10,396 bases of DNA from 2-01-FULL-39-28 sp964436165. GTDB lineage: Bacteria; Patescibacteriota; Minisyncoccia; 2-02-FULL-40-12; GWA2-44-9. Shown here piece by piece: positions 1 to 5,195 of this stretch (position 1 is the stretch's first letter; every line of letters begins with the position of its first letter). Below the pieces are notes generated by a model. That model ran no database searches. It saw only the letters and a program-made list of their open reading frames with translations, and was not told the origin of the DNA. Both the position numbers and the translations under genes were made by a program. The stretch spans positions 1-10,396 of the forward strand of contig CAYTBY010000032.1 of the NCBI GenBank assembly GCA_964436165.1. The letters run 5' to 3'.

Positions 1-111
1 TTGGAAGGGCAAAAGAAATTTTTTCATCAATTTTTTTAAAGTCGAATTTACTAACATTTAATTGATTTTTAATAGATTAAGTTCTAACCTAGATTTAGTA
101 ACTTGATCTTT

Positions 112-120
112 AGAAAGGAC
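112..120 (+). promoter_or_regulatory. Ribosome binding site fixing the start at 127
   Basis: AGAAAGGAC contains an AAGGA core ending 7-8 nt before the ATG at 127. The same frame opens earlier at a TTG (103), but that codon lies upstream of this site and has no comparable Shine-Dalgarno sequence, so 127 is the likelier start. Confidence 0.7.
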
Positions 121-126
121 AAAACT

Positions 127-462
127 ATGAAATCACCAGAACAAACACCAAACACTGAATCGGGACACAACAGAGAACTTCTTGATCTTGCAGAGCAAAT
201 CGAGAAAGGGGTGAAATGGAATCGGATTCCTGCCGAGGAAGCGTCGCAACTACTTCGAGACCTCAACAGCAAGTATCCCGAGAAGGACGTAACATCGGAA
301 ACATCTGTACCTGAAGAAAAACCAGTTGACGAACTAGACGCTATCATCACAGTAATGGAACGAATTGAGGATGGCGTAAAGTCCGGTCGCATTCCTACCA
401 GTGAAGCAATCACCGCCCTTCAAACTCTCAACGATAAGTATCCAGTGAAGGGGGGCGAATAA
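127..462 (+). CDS. Small hypothetical protein with two 35-residue repeats
   Basis: I do not recognise the family. The 111-residue product is hydrophilic, with no signal peptide or membrane segment, so it is probably cytoplasmic. Residues 17-51 and 72-106 are two copies of one unit: aligned without gaps, 17 of 35 positions are identical by my count. Shared features are an acidic ExIExGVK helix start, an RIP turn, an EA pair and a final LN.KYP. Each unit looks like two helices joined by the RIP turn. The linker (52-71) is rich in Glu, Pro and Ser. The ATG at 127 follows a good ribosome binding site, and a strong terminator lies 20 bp after the stop, so this is likely a one-gene transcript. A weak TTGATT at 62-67 could be a -35 element, but no convincing -10 accompanies it. 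The function is unknown; a small protein-binding or regulatory helical protein would fit. Confidence 0.75.
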   Translation: MKSPEQTPNTESGHNRELLDLAEQIEKGVKWNRIPAEEASQLLRDLNSKYPEKDVTSETSVPEEKPVDELDAIITVMERIEDGVKSGRIPTSEAITALQTLNDKYPVKGGE

Positions 463-481
463 TTCACGAACGGTGTATTTT

Positions 482-514
482 ATTCCCGTGCATCGACCAG
501 CACGGGAATTTTTT
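482..514 (+). terminator. Rho-independent terminator after the repeat protein
   Basis: Arms 482-491 (ATTCCCGTGC) and 500-509 pair perfectly over 10 bp around an 8-nt loop, followed by a T run to 514. It lies 20 bp after the stop codon of the 127-462 gene. Confidence 0.88.
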
Positions 515-535
515 GCGAGAATTTGCCGCCAAAGC

Positions 536-575
536 CAGTGAATTTTTCAATAATTTTAAATTGAAAAATTCACTG
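536..575. repeat. Perfect AT-rich inverted repeat
   Basis: Arms 536-550 (CAGTGAATTTTTCAA) and 561-575 are exact reverse complements, 15 bp each, around a 10-nt AT-rich centre. A second palindrome follows 1 bp later. It lies in the 463-719 intergenic stretch, downstream of a complete terminator, so it is not needed to end the upstream gene. It could be an operator, a cruciform or a mobile repeat. Confidence 0.75.
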
Positions 576-576
576 A

Positions 577-598
577 AATGAGTTATGCTTAACTCATT
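577..598. repeat. Short perfect palindrome, possible operator
   Basis: AATGAGTTA (577-585) pairs with TAACTCATT (590-598), 9 bp, around the loop TGCT. It directly follows the 536-575 inverted repeat and lies about 120 bp before the ATG at 720. The size and spacing suit a dimeric repressor site, but no clear promoter could be placed over it. Confidence 0.5.
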
Positions 599-642
599 AA
601 AAACTTGAAATTGTTAATACCCTCAGTTTCAAAATTCATTTT

Positions 643-699
643 GCCCGCCCGATTCATCCGAGCCGCGCACAGCGCGGCGAGGAGCGAATTCCGTTCGAG
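643..699. repeat. GC-rich hairpin block in the intergenic region
   Basis: This patch is markedly richer in G+C than its surroundings. Its core is GCCGCGC (662-668) / GCGCGGC (672-678), a 7-bp perfect stem with a 3-nt loop. Together with the two palindromes before it, it fills most of the 463-719 gap. It resembles the dispersed GC-rich repeats common between genes in CPR genomes; this is a comparison from memory, not a search. Confidence 0.45.
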
Positions 700-719
700 C
701 TAATTTCAGAATACACCGC

Positions 720-1328
720 ATGACCCAAGTCCTAGATTTAAGAAAAAAACAAAAACCACCGGTCAAAGAACCGCCCAAAAAAATCTTAAAAAAAGAGGGG
801 GGTTCTTCTTCCCTAAAAGCGGTGGCCAAGATACCAGCTAAAATACCGTCTTTGCCCCCGAATAAACAACCGCCTCGGATAAGCTGGCAGGCGCCGTCGT
901 TTTACTTTAACCCTCAGAAAAAATATCTTTCTCTGGTGATAATTGCCCTCGCTTTGGGTGGCGGTGGCTTGTTGTTTTTCGGCCAAGACACACTGACATC
1001 AATTTTCCTTCTTCTGTCGTCCTTAGTTTTAGTATTATACTCGACAAAGCGTCCAGAGATATCGAGGATCGTTATAGATCAAAGAGGGGTGGTTATAGGA
1101 GATGTGATGTATTATTATAGGGACCTGAAGTCGTTCTGGATAAATTACGATCCGGGTAATTTAAAAGAGTTGAGTTTAGAATCAAAAAAATGGTACATGC
1201 CCTACGTAACGGTATCAATAGAGAATAATAATCCTCTTACAGTAAGATCGCTTCTTATAAATTTTCTGCCGGAGAGAGAACATGAACATTCGTTGGTTGA
1301 TATAATCTCTCGTAAAATCGGCTTATAA
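720..1328 (+). CDS. Hypothetical two-helix membrane protein
   Basis: The 202-residue product has three parts. Residues 1-67 are a basic, Lys/Pro-rich tail. Two closely spaced hydrophobic segments follow (about 68-87 and 91-108) with a short glycine-containing turn, giving a membrane hairpin. Residues 110-202 are a soluble region with alternating beta-like strands. The passage from the second helix into an EISRIVIDQRGVVIG strand and a YYYRDLKSFW strand resembles bacterial PH-like membrane proteins (YcxB/bPH type), but this is only a fold-level resemblance. Both soluble parts should face the cytoplasm by the positive-inside rule. The ATG at 720 has no obvious ribosome binding site. Hairpin-rich non-coding DNA lies on both sides, so it appears to be transcribed alone. 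The function is not known. Confidence 0.75.
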   Translation: MTQVLDLRKKQKPPVKEPPKKILKKEGGSSSLKAVAKIPAKIPSLPPNKQPPRISWQAPSFYFNPQKKYLSLVIIALALGGGGLLFFGQDTLTSIFLLLSSLVLVLYSTKRPEISRIVIDQRGVVIGDVMYYYRDLKSFWINYDPGNLKELSLESKKWYMPYVTVSIENNNPLTVRSLLINFLPEREHEHSLVDIISRKIGL

Positions 1329-1346
1329 TTCGCCCTCGTCGTTCAA

Positions 1347-1386
1347 AGCCGACGCCCTGGTCGGCTCCCCGACAGAATCGTCGGGG
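1347..1386. repeat. Two abutting perfect hairpins upstream of the GIY-YIG gene
   Basis: Hairpin 1 is AGCCGAC (1347-1353) / GTCGGCT (1360-1366). Hairpin 2 is CCCCGAC (1367-1373) / GTCGGGG (1380-1386). Both have 7-bp perfect stems and 6-nt loops, share the CCGAC/GTCGG core, and touch with no base between them. They end 23 bp before the ATG at 1410. No T run follows, so they are not a standard terminator. Confidence 0.75.
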
Positions 1387-1409
1387 CGGATAGGACAAAC
1401 TAGAAATCC

Positions 1410-1676
1410 ATGAAGGCATATATTTATATTTTAAAAGATAAAAATGGAAAATTTTATATTGGCAGCACATCAGATGTATACCGCCGGCTAAGACAACATC
1501 TCTTAGGCCATACCCAAACCACCAGAAATATGGATTCACCTAGAATAGTATTAACTCAAGAAGTAGACTCACTACTCGTAGCCAGAAGAATAGAGAGTAA
1601 ACTTAAGAGGATGAAAAGAAAAGATTTTATTGAAAAAATAGTAGCCGATGGATACATTAAACTAGCAAAAATTTAA
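1410..1676 (+). CDS. Small GIY-YIG nuclease-domain protein
   Basis: This 88-residue protein is a single GIY-YIG domain of the YhbQ/UPF0213-like size class. The first motif reads YIY (4-6) and the second YIG (16-18), on the two strands of the small sheet. The helix that normally carries the catalytic Arg holds R25, R26 and R28 with H30. The metal-binding Glu is E62 in ARRIESKLKR. The C-terminus is basic, which suits DNA contact. There is no separate DNA-recognition domain, so target choice cannot be read from the sequence. The ATG at 1410 is preceded by AGGA at 1392-1395, rather far away. Two abutting hairpins lie just upstream and tRNA-Arg starts 6 bp after the stop. Proteins of this kind are numerous in CPR genomes. 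A role in DNA repair or as a small selfish nuclease is possible; neither is shown here. Confidence 0.88.
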   Translation: MKAYIYILKDKNGKFYIGSTSDVYRRLRQHLLGHTQTTRNMDSPRIVLTQEVDSLLVARRIESKLKRMKRKDFIEKIVADGYIKLAKI

Positions 1677-2075
1677 TTAAATGCGCTCATCGTTCAACGG
1701 ATAGGACAGAAGATTGCGGATCTTCAAATCGAGGTTCGATTCCTCGTGAGCGCACAATACATCATTTTCAGCATACTCATCCCAAAGTAATTCTTTGTTT
1801 ATGCCACTTTTTAGAGGTTCTAACCGTTTGTGAATTGCCTCAACCTCTTGAGAAGCCTCCTCCATATAAAGAAGAGGTTTCTCTAGGTCTAGCGTGAGTT
1901 TTTGGTTGAAAAGAGAGTGGTTCGAACCGAGATAGGCCAACATCTCTCTTTTGACTTGTGGAGTGCCATTTTTAAATCTTTCGATAGCATCATAAGTAAA
2001 GCCCAATAACTTTTCTGTTTTAGCAACCCAGTCGTGGTGGAATCCAATTCCGCTTGGGGCTCTTTTTGTCCGCAT
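1677..2075 (-). pseudogene. C-terminal stump of a large serine recombinase
   Basis: The open frame is 132 codons. The part read before the tRNA (roughly residues 10-105) resembles the C-terminal tail of large serine recombinases, including the stretch AIERFKNGTPQVKREMLAYL followed by a short beta hairpin and a KPLLYMEE segment. Such enzymes are about 450-550 residues long. The N-terminal catalytic resolvase domain with its Ser nucleophile, the recombinase domain and the zinc ribbon are all missing, and an in-frame stop lies just upstream of the ATG at 2075. The last 25 or so codons are simply the antisense of tRNA-Arg, so the original protein probably ended near 1750 or read into the tRNA. 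No ribosome binding site is evident. I read this as debris of an element that integrated at the tRNA 3' end. It is unlikely to have recombinase activity. Confidence 0.7.
1683..1754 (+). tRNA. tRNA-Arg (anticodon GCG)
   Basis: A full cloverleaf can be folded by hand. The acceptor stem is 1683-1689 with 1747-1753 (7 perfect pairs). The D stem is 1692-1695 with 1704-1707. The anticodon stem is 1709-1713 with 1721-1725, around a 7-nt loop carrying GCG at 1716-1718. The variable loop is 1726-1729, and the T stem is 1730-1734 with 1742-1746 around TTCGATT. The discriminator base is A1754. An A follows the GG of the D loop, as expected of the A20 arginine identity base. CCA is not encoded. GCG reads CGC/CGU arginine codons; most bacteria use an ACG anticodon edited to inosine instead. 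It lies 6 bp after the GIY-YIG stop, and a recombinase remnant overlaps its 3' side on the other strand. No terminator is visible right after it. Confidence 0.95.
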
Positions 2076-2093
2076 TATTTATGGTAGATTAAA

Positions 2094-2180
2094 GTGGATT
2101 AACGGCTGGTTGGAGTACTCCCTGCCAAATTCTTAATTCTTGCAATATTCGGTTCCAATCCTGTCTTCGTAAATACACCA
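2094..2180 (+). pseudogene. Degenerate tRNA-Gly(GCC)-like sequence
   Basis: TGGTTGGAGTACTCCCTGCC at 2107-2126 closely resembles the D arm through anticodon of a bacterial tRNA-Gly(GCC). GGTTCCAATCC at 2151-2161 resembles a T arm, and CCA occurs at 2178-2180 immediately before a terminator. It does not fold as a working tRNA: the T stem has mismatches, the anticodon to T-loop distance is about 9 nt too long, and no good acceptor stem is found. It may be a tRNA pseudogene or attachment-site debris next to the recombinase stump. The resemblance was judged by eye. Confidence 0.35.
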
Positions 2181-2213
2181 ATATCAAAAGCCCCAGTTGG
2201 GGCTTTTGATATT
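2180..2213. terminator. Perfect 15-bp terminator hairpin, symmetric
   Basis: AATATCAAAAGCCCC (2180-2194) pairs exactly with 2199-2213 around the loop AGTT. A GC core flanked by an A run on one side and a T run on the other is the standard bidirectional intrinsic terminator. It separates the tRNA/recombinase block from recG and would stop + strand transcripts from the tRNA side, as well as any antisense transcript coming from recG. Confidence 0.85.
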
Positions 2214-2259
2214 GTAATTAAAGTGTTAAAATAATGCGCAAGTTAGGAATGCCCTAAAA

Positions 2260-4446
2260 ATGGATATGAACTTATCGCTACCAATCGACAAGCTTCGCAA
2301 TGTCGGCCCTAGAAACATTGCCCGACTTAATAAGCTCGGCATTAAGACTCTCAAGGATCTCCTTTGGCATTTTCCAGTCCGTTACGATGACTATTCTGAA
2401 ACAGTAGAAATTTCTCAGGTTGAACCAGGACAAAGAGTGAATATACAGGGTGAGGTCTTAAAAATATCAAGCCGGCGAATTTTTCCTAAAAGAATGTCGG
2501 TTACCAATGCTATTGTCGGCGATTCATCAGGAGCAATTAAGGTTGTTTGGTTCAATCAGCAATATATAGAGAACCAGCTCACCGAGGGAACCCTCGTAAG
2601 TTTAGCCGGCAAGGCCAGCCTGAATAAGCATGGACTTTATTTATCGAGTCCGACCTATGAGCGAATAATGAATAATGAATTAAGAATAATGAATCAAGAC
2701 AAAGAAAATCTTAATTCAAAACTCATAATTCATAACTCTAATCTGAAGCACACCACCGGCCTTGTTCCAGTATATCCAGAAACGGAAGGCGTTACTTCAA
2801 AATATCTCCGCTTTTTAATTAAGCCTCTTCTCGAAAATATTAAACTTAATGACTCGCTCCCCTCTTCAGTTAGGACCAAATACAGCTTTCCGGAACTATC
2901 TCAAGCACTGTCCGACATTCATTACCCCAGTGAACTTTCCAAAGCTGAAACAGCCAGAGAGCGTTTTGCATTCGAAGATTTACTCTTATTCCAAATAAAA
3001 GCCCTCCTTGAAAGACGAAAAATAAATCAGCTCAAGTCGGTATCAATAGAGTTTGACCAGCCGCTTATTCAAAAATTTATTGCCGACCTTCCTTTTGAAC
3101 TTACAACCGATCAAAAAATTGCCCTTTGGGAAATTTTAAAAGACCTCCAAAAAAACTACCCAATGAATCGCCTAATGGAAGGAGACGTCGGCTCAGGTAA
3201 AACAGTTGTAGCTCTTGCCGCCACTTATCAAGTCGCCAAGAAGGGATATCAGACGGTTTTTATGGTCCCAACTGAAGTTCTCGCTCATCAGCATTACAAA
3301 ACCATCGCCTCTATAATGAGGGACGAATCTATCCAGACCTGTCTTCTTACCGGTTCCGAATCAAAGCTCAACGATCAAAAAATCGATAAAAAATCTCTTA
3401 AACAAAAAATATTTTCGGGTGAGGTAAATATTATTATCGGCACTCACGCCGTGATTCAAAAAGATGTCTCATTTAATAAACTCGCCCTCGTTGTTATAGA
3501 TGAACAACATCGCTTCGGTATACAGCAAAGATCTGCATTAGCTAAACAGAAAGATCTTGAACCAGTCCCCCACCTTCTATCGATGACAGCTACACCGATT
3601 CCAAGAACGTTAGCCTTAACAATTTATGGGGATCTAGACATATCTTTAATCAAAGAAAAACCTAAAAACCGACAAAAAATAATTACAAAAATAATTATGC
3701 CCAGAGAAAGAACCGCTAACTACCAGTTTGTACGGGAAGAGGTTAAAAGGGGCCGGCAAGTTTTCGTAGTTTGCCCCAGAATAGAAATAAGCAAAGAGAG
3801 TGAAGCCCTTCGACCAGCTCAGGGCAAATTAACTTCACAAATGAAGTTAATTTGGGCAGAAGTTAAGGCCGTTGAGGAAGAATACAAAAAACTATCAGAA
3901 ATAGTATTTCCCGATCTAAGAGTAGCGATGCTCCATGGCAAACTTAAGCCAAAAGAAAAAAACGAGGTAATGGATAAATTTAAGAACGGTGAATATGATA
4001 TTATTGTTTCGACTTCGGTAATTGAGGTCGGTGTGGACATCCCAAACGCAACAATAATGATGATCGAAAGCGCTGAACGTTTCGGCTTAGCTCAACTTCA
4101 TCAGTTCCGAGGCCGGGTCGGCCGAGATATACACCAATCATATTGTCTTCTTCTTTCATCTACGGGAGATAAGTCAATAAACAAACGCCTTAAAGCCCTG
4201 GTAGAGTGCGACGACGGGTTTGAGCTGGCAGAAAAAGATATGAAGATCCGAGGACCGGGAGAATTCTTCGGAGTTAAACAATCGGGTATGCCCGATCTTG
4301 GTATGGCTTCCCTGGCTAATATGGATTTAATCAAAAAAGCTCGGGCTGAAGCCAGACTTCTTCTCAAGGAAGACCCCTCTCTCAAAAACTATCCCCTACT
4401 TAGAGATAGGTTAGAATCATTCCAAAAATTAACGCACTTCGAATAA
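2260..4446 (+). CDS. recG: ATP-dependent DNA helicase RecG
   Basis: RecG remodels stalled replication forks and Holliday junctions by branch migration. The 728 residues (E. coli RecG has 693) carry the expected order. A helix-hairpin-like start (LRNVGPRNIARLNKLGIKT, about 12-30) leads into the wedge/OB domain to about 135. The SF2 helicase core follows: Walker A GDVGSGKT at 308-315, Walker B DEQH at 414-417, motif III SMTAT at 441-445 and motif VI QFRGRVGR at 615-622. The C-terminal segment has the GPGEFFG region. ATG 2260 has AGGA at 2245-2248; a second ATG at 2266 is possible. Two in-frame repeat-like insertions are visible, residues 136-163 (after the wedge) and about 515-531 (in helicase domain 2). 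Neither touches a motif, so the enzyme should be active. It converges on the YdcF gene with 3 bp between stop codons. Confidence 0.97.
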   Translation: MDMNLSLPIDKLRNVGPRNIARLNKLGIKTLKDLLWHFPVRYDDYSETVEISQVEPGQRVNIQGEVLKISSRRIFPKRMSVTNAIVGDSSGAIKVVWFNQQYIENQLTEGTLVSLAGKASLNKHGLYLSSPTYERIMNNELRIMNQDKENLNSKLIIHNSNLKHTTGLVPVYPETEGVTSKYLRFLIKPLLENIKLNDSLPSSVRTKYSFPELSQALSDIHYPSELSKAETARERFAFEDLLLFQIKALLERRKINQLKSVSIEFDQPLIQKFIADLPFELTTDQKIALWEILKDLQKNYPMNRLMEGDVGSGKTVVALAATYQVAKKGYQTVFMVPTEVLAHQHYKTIASIMRDESIQTCLLTGSESKLNDQKIDKKSLKQKIFSGEVNIIIGTHAVIQKDVSFNKLALVVIDEQHRFGIQQRSALAKQKDLEPVPHLLSMTATPIPRTLALTIYGDLDISLIKEKPKNRQKIITKIIMPRERTANYQFVREEVKRGRQVFVVCPRIEISKESEALRPAQGKLTSQMKLIWAEVKAVEEEYKKLSEIVFPDLRVAMLHGKLKPKEKNEVMDKFKNGEYDIIVSTSVIEVGVDIPNATIMMIESAERFGLAQLHQFRGRVGRDIHQSYCLLLSSTGDKSINKRLKALVECDDGFELAEKDMKIRGPGEFFGVKQSGMPDLGMASLANMDLIKKARAEARLLLKEDPSLKNYPLLRDRLESFQKLTHFE
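2665..2742 (+). repeat. In-frame imperfect palindromic repeat in recG
   Basis: ATAATGAATAATGAATTAAG starting at 2665 is answered by an inverted copy beginning TCTTAATTC at 2709. The exact arms are 2676-2685 and 2709-2718 (10 bp), with looser complementarity outwards. It encodes the low-complexity residues 136-163 of RecG (MNNELRIMN through IIHNSNL), a stretch with no counterpart in typical RecG proteins, placed between the wedge domain and the following conserved GLVPVYP segment. Confidence 0.65.
3804..3856 (+). repeat. Second in-frame repeat with 13-bp palindrome in recG
   Basis: The first half, CTTCGACCAGCTCAGGGC around 3808-3825, is close to a dispersed repeat (CTTCGACAAGCTCAGGGC) often met in CPR and other genomes. 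It runs into a perfect 13-bp hairpin, 3825-3837 with 3842-3854, loop CAAA. The block encodes residues about 515-531 and sits in a variable loop of helicase domain 2, just before the conserved WAEVKAV segment. Confidence 0.6.
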
Positions 4447-4476
4447 TTGTCACTCATCTTGAGATGAATTATTTTT
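4442..4476 (+). terminator. Possible recG terminator between convergent genes
   Basis: TCATC (4454-4458) pairs with GATGA (4463-4467) around TTGA. An outer AT stem (4442-4448 with 4468-4474) can add to it with a 5-nt bulge, and a T run ends at 4476. It overlaps the recG stop and the last codons of the convergent YdcF gene. The stem is weak, so the call is tentative. Confidence 0.35.
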
Positions 4477-5193
4477 ACTTCTTGTTGCAGCTCGCTTTCT
4501 GGCAATGACGTCATTCCTGTCCACATGGGCTAAAAATAGTCCGGCCCCCTCCTTCTCTATATATTTTCTTAACTTATCCGGATGTTCTAACGCTTTTTTA
4601 GTAACATCGTAGTGCTCTACCAATTTTCTATAATGCGGAGAGCGTTCTAATAAAATTTCTTCGGCTGGAATACCCATCGCCTCGATTGAAAGACCATGTT
4701 TGGCAGAAATCTTTTTAAAAAGTGCCTCTGCTCGCGGAATATGATAACCGTTCGAAACAATAATTGCGGTCTTAATATTCTTATCCTTTAGCACCCCTAC
4801 GATATTCTCAAAATTTTCAATGGTGCTTTCGGATGACTCGCCTAGCTCCTTTATAACGTCCTCCGGTTTTGCCTCCAAATTTTCAACCAAATACTCCTCT
4901 TCCGCATCGGCCATAGAACGGTCGTACCCTCCCCCAGTTGGCACTCCACCGGTAACTATTATCTGTTTGGCTTTGCCAAGCCGATATAATTCGTAGGCGG
5001 CAATAGTCCTCATTTTGCCCTGAAGATTAAGTTTATCTTTCTCATCGGGTAATAACTTCAAACCTGAACCAAGAACAATTACCACATCGACTTCCGGAAT
5101 TTTTTCCAGCCACTGCTCATGAGTCAGGCCCTCTACGGCTTTAGTGGGAGAAAAAACCGCTTCATATTTTTCTAAAAATCCTCTTTCTTTCAT
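4450..5193 (-). CDS. DUF218 / YdcF-like protein
   Basis: This 247-residue protein belongs to the DUF218 (YdcF/SanA-like) family, a Rossmann-like fold whose biochemical role is poorly defined; some members are thought to bind nucleotides or act in envelope metabolism. Family marks visible are the first strand VVIVLGSG (37-44), IIVTGG (78-83), the conserved ES..T.EN turn (119-128) and VSNGYHIPRA (146-155). There is no signal peptide or membrane segment, unlike many envelope-linked members, so it is probably cytoplasmic. The ATG at 5193 lies 2 bp after the stop of the aldo/keto reductase gene, which implies co-transcription and perhaps translational coupling; no strong ribosome binding site is seen. 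The last 21 residues (227-247, NDVIARKRAAT and on) look like translated repeat DNA rather than part of the fold: the underlying sequence includes the perfect palindrome AATGACGTCATT at 4504-4515. Confidence 0.88.
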   Translation of the reverse strand: MKERGFLEKYEAVFSPTKAVEGLTHEQWLEKIPEVDVVIVLGSGLKLLPDEKDKLNLQGKMRTIAAYELYRLGKAKQIIVTGGVPTGGGYDRSMADAEEEYLVENLEAKPEDVIKELGESSESTIENFENIVGVLKDKNIKTAIIVSNGYHIPRAEALFKKISAKHGLSIEAMGIPAEEILLERSPHYRKLVEHYDVTKKALEHPDKLRKYIEKEGAGLFLAHVDRNDVIARKRAATRSKNNSSQDE

Positions 5194-5195
5194 GA

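Noticed and set aside
84..413. Long open frame on the - strand opposite the repeat protein
   Set aside because: It is low-complexity Ser/Phe-rich translation of the complementary strand. The + frame has a ribosome binding site, an internal repeat at protein level and a terminator.
1347..1386. Twin hairpins as a terminator of the membrane-protein gene
   Set aside because: No T run follows either stem on either strand, so a standard intrinsic terminator is unlikely.
1255..1539. 94-codon - strand frame over the twin hairpins and the GIY-YIG start
   Set aside because: It crosses two well-supported + strand genes and a hairpin pair, and its translation resembles no protein I know.
1677..1754. 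C-terminal 25 codons of the recombinase stump as real protein
   Set aside because: They are the exact antisense of a tRNA with a complete cloverleaf; reading them as a conserved protein tail is a known annotation trap.
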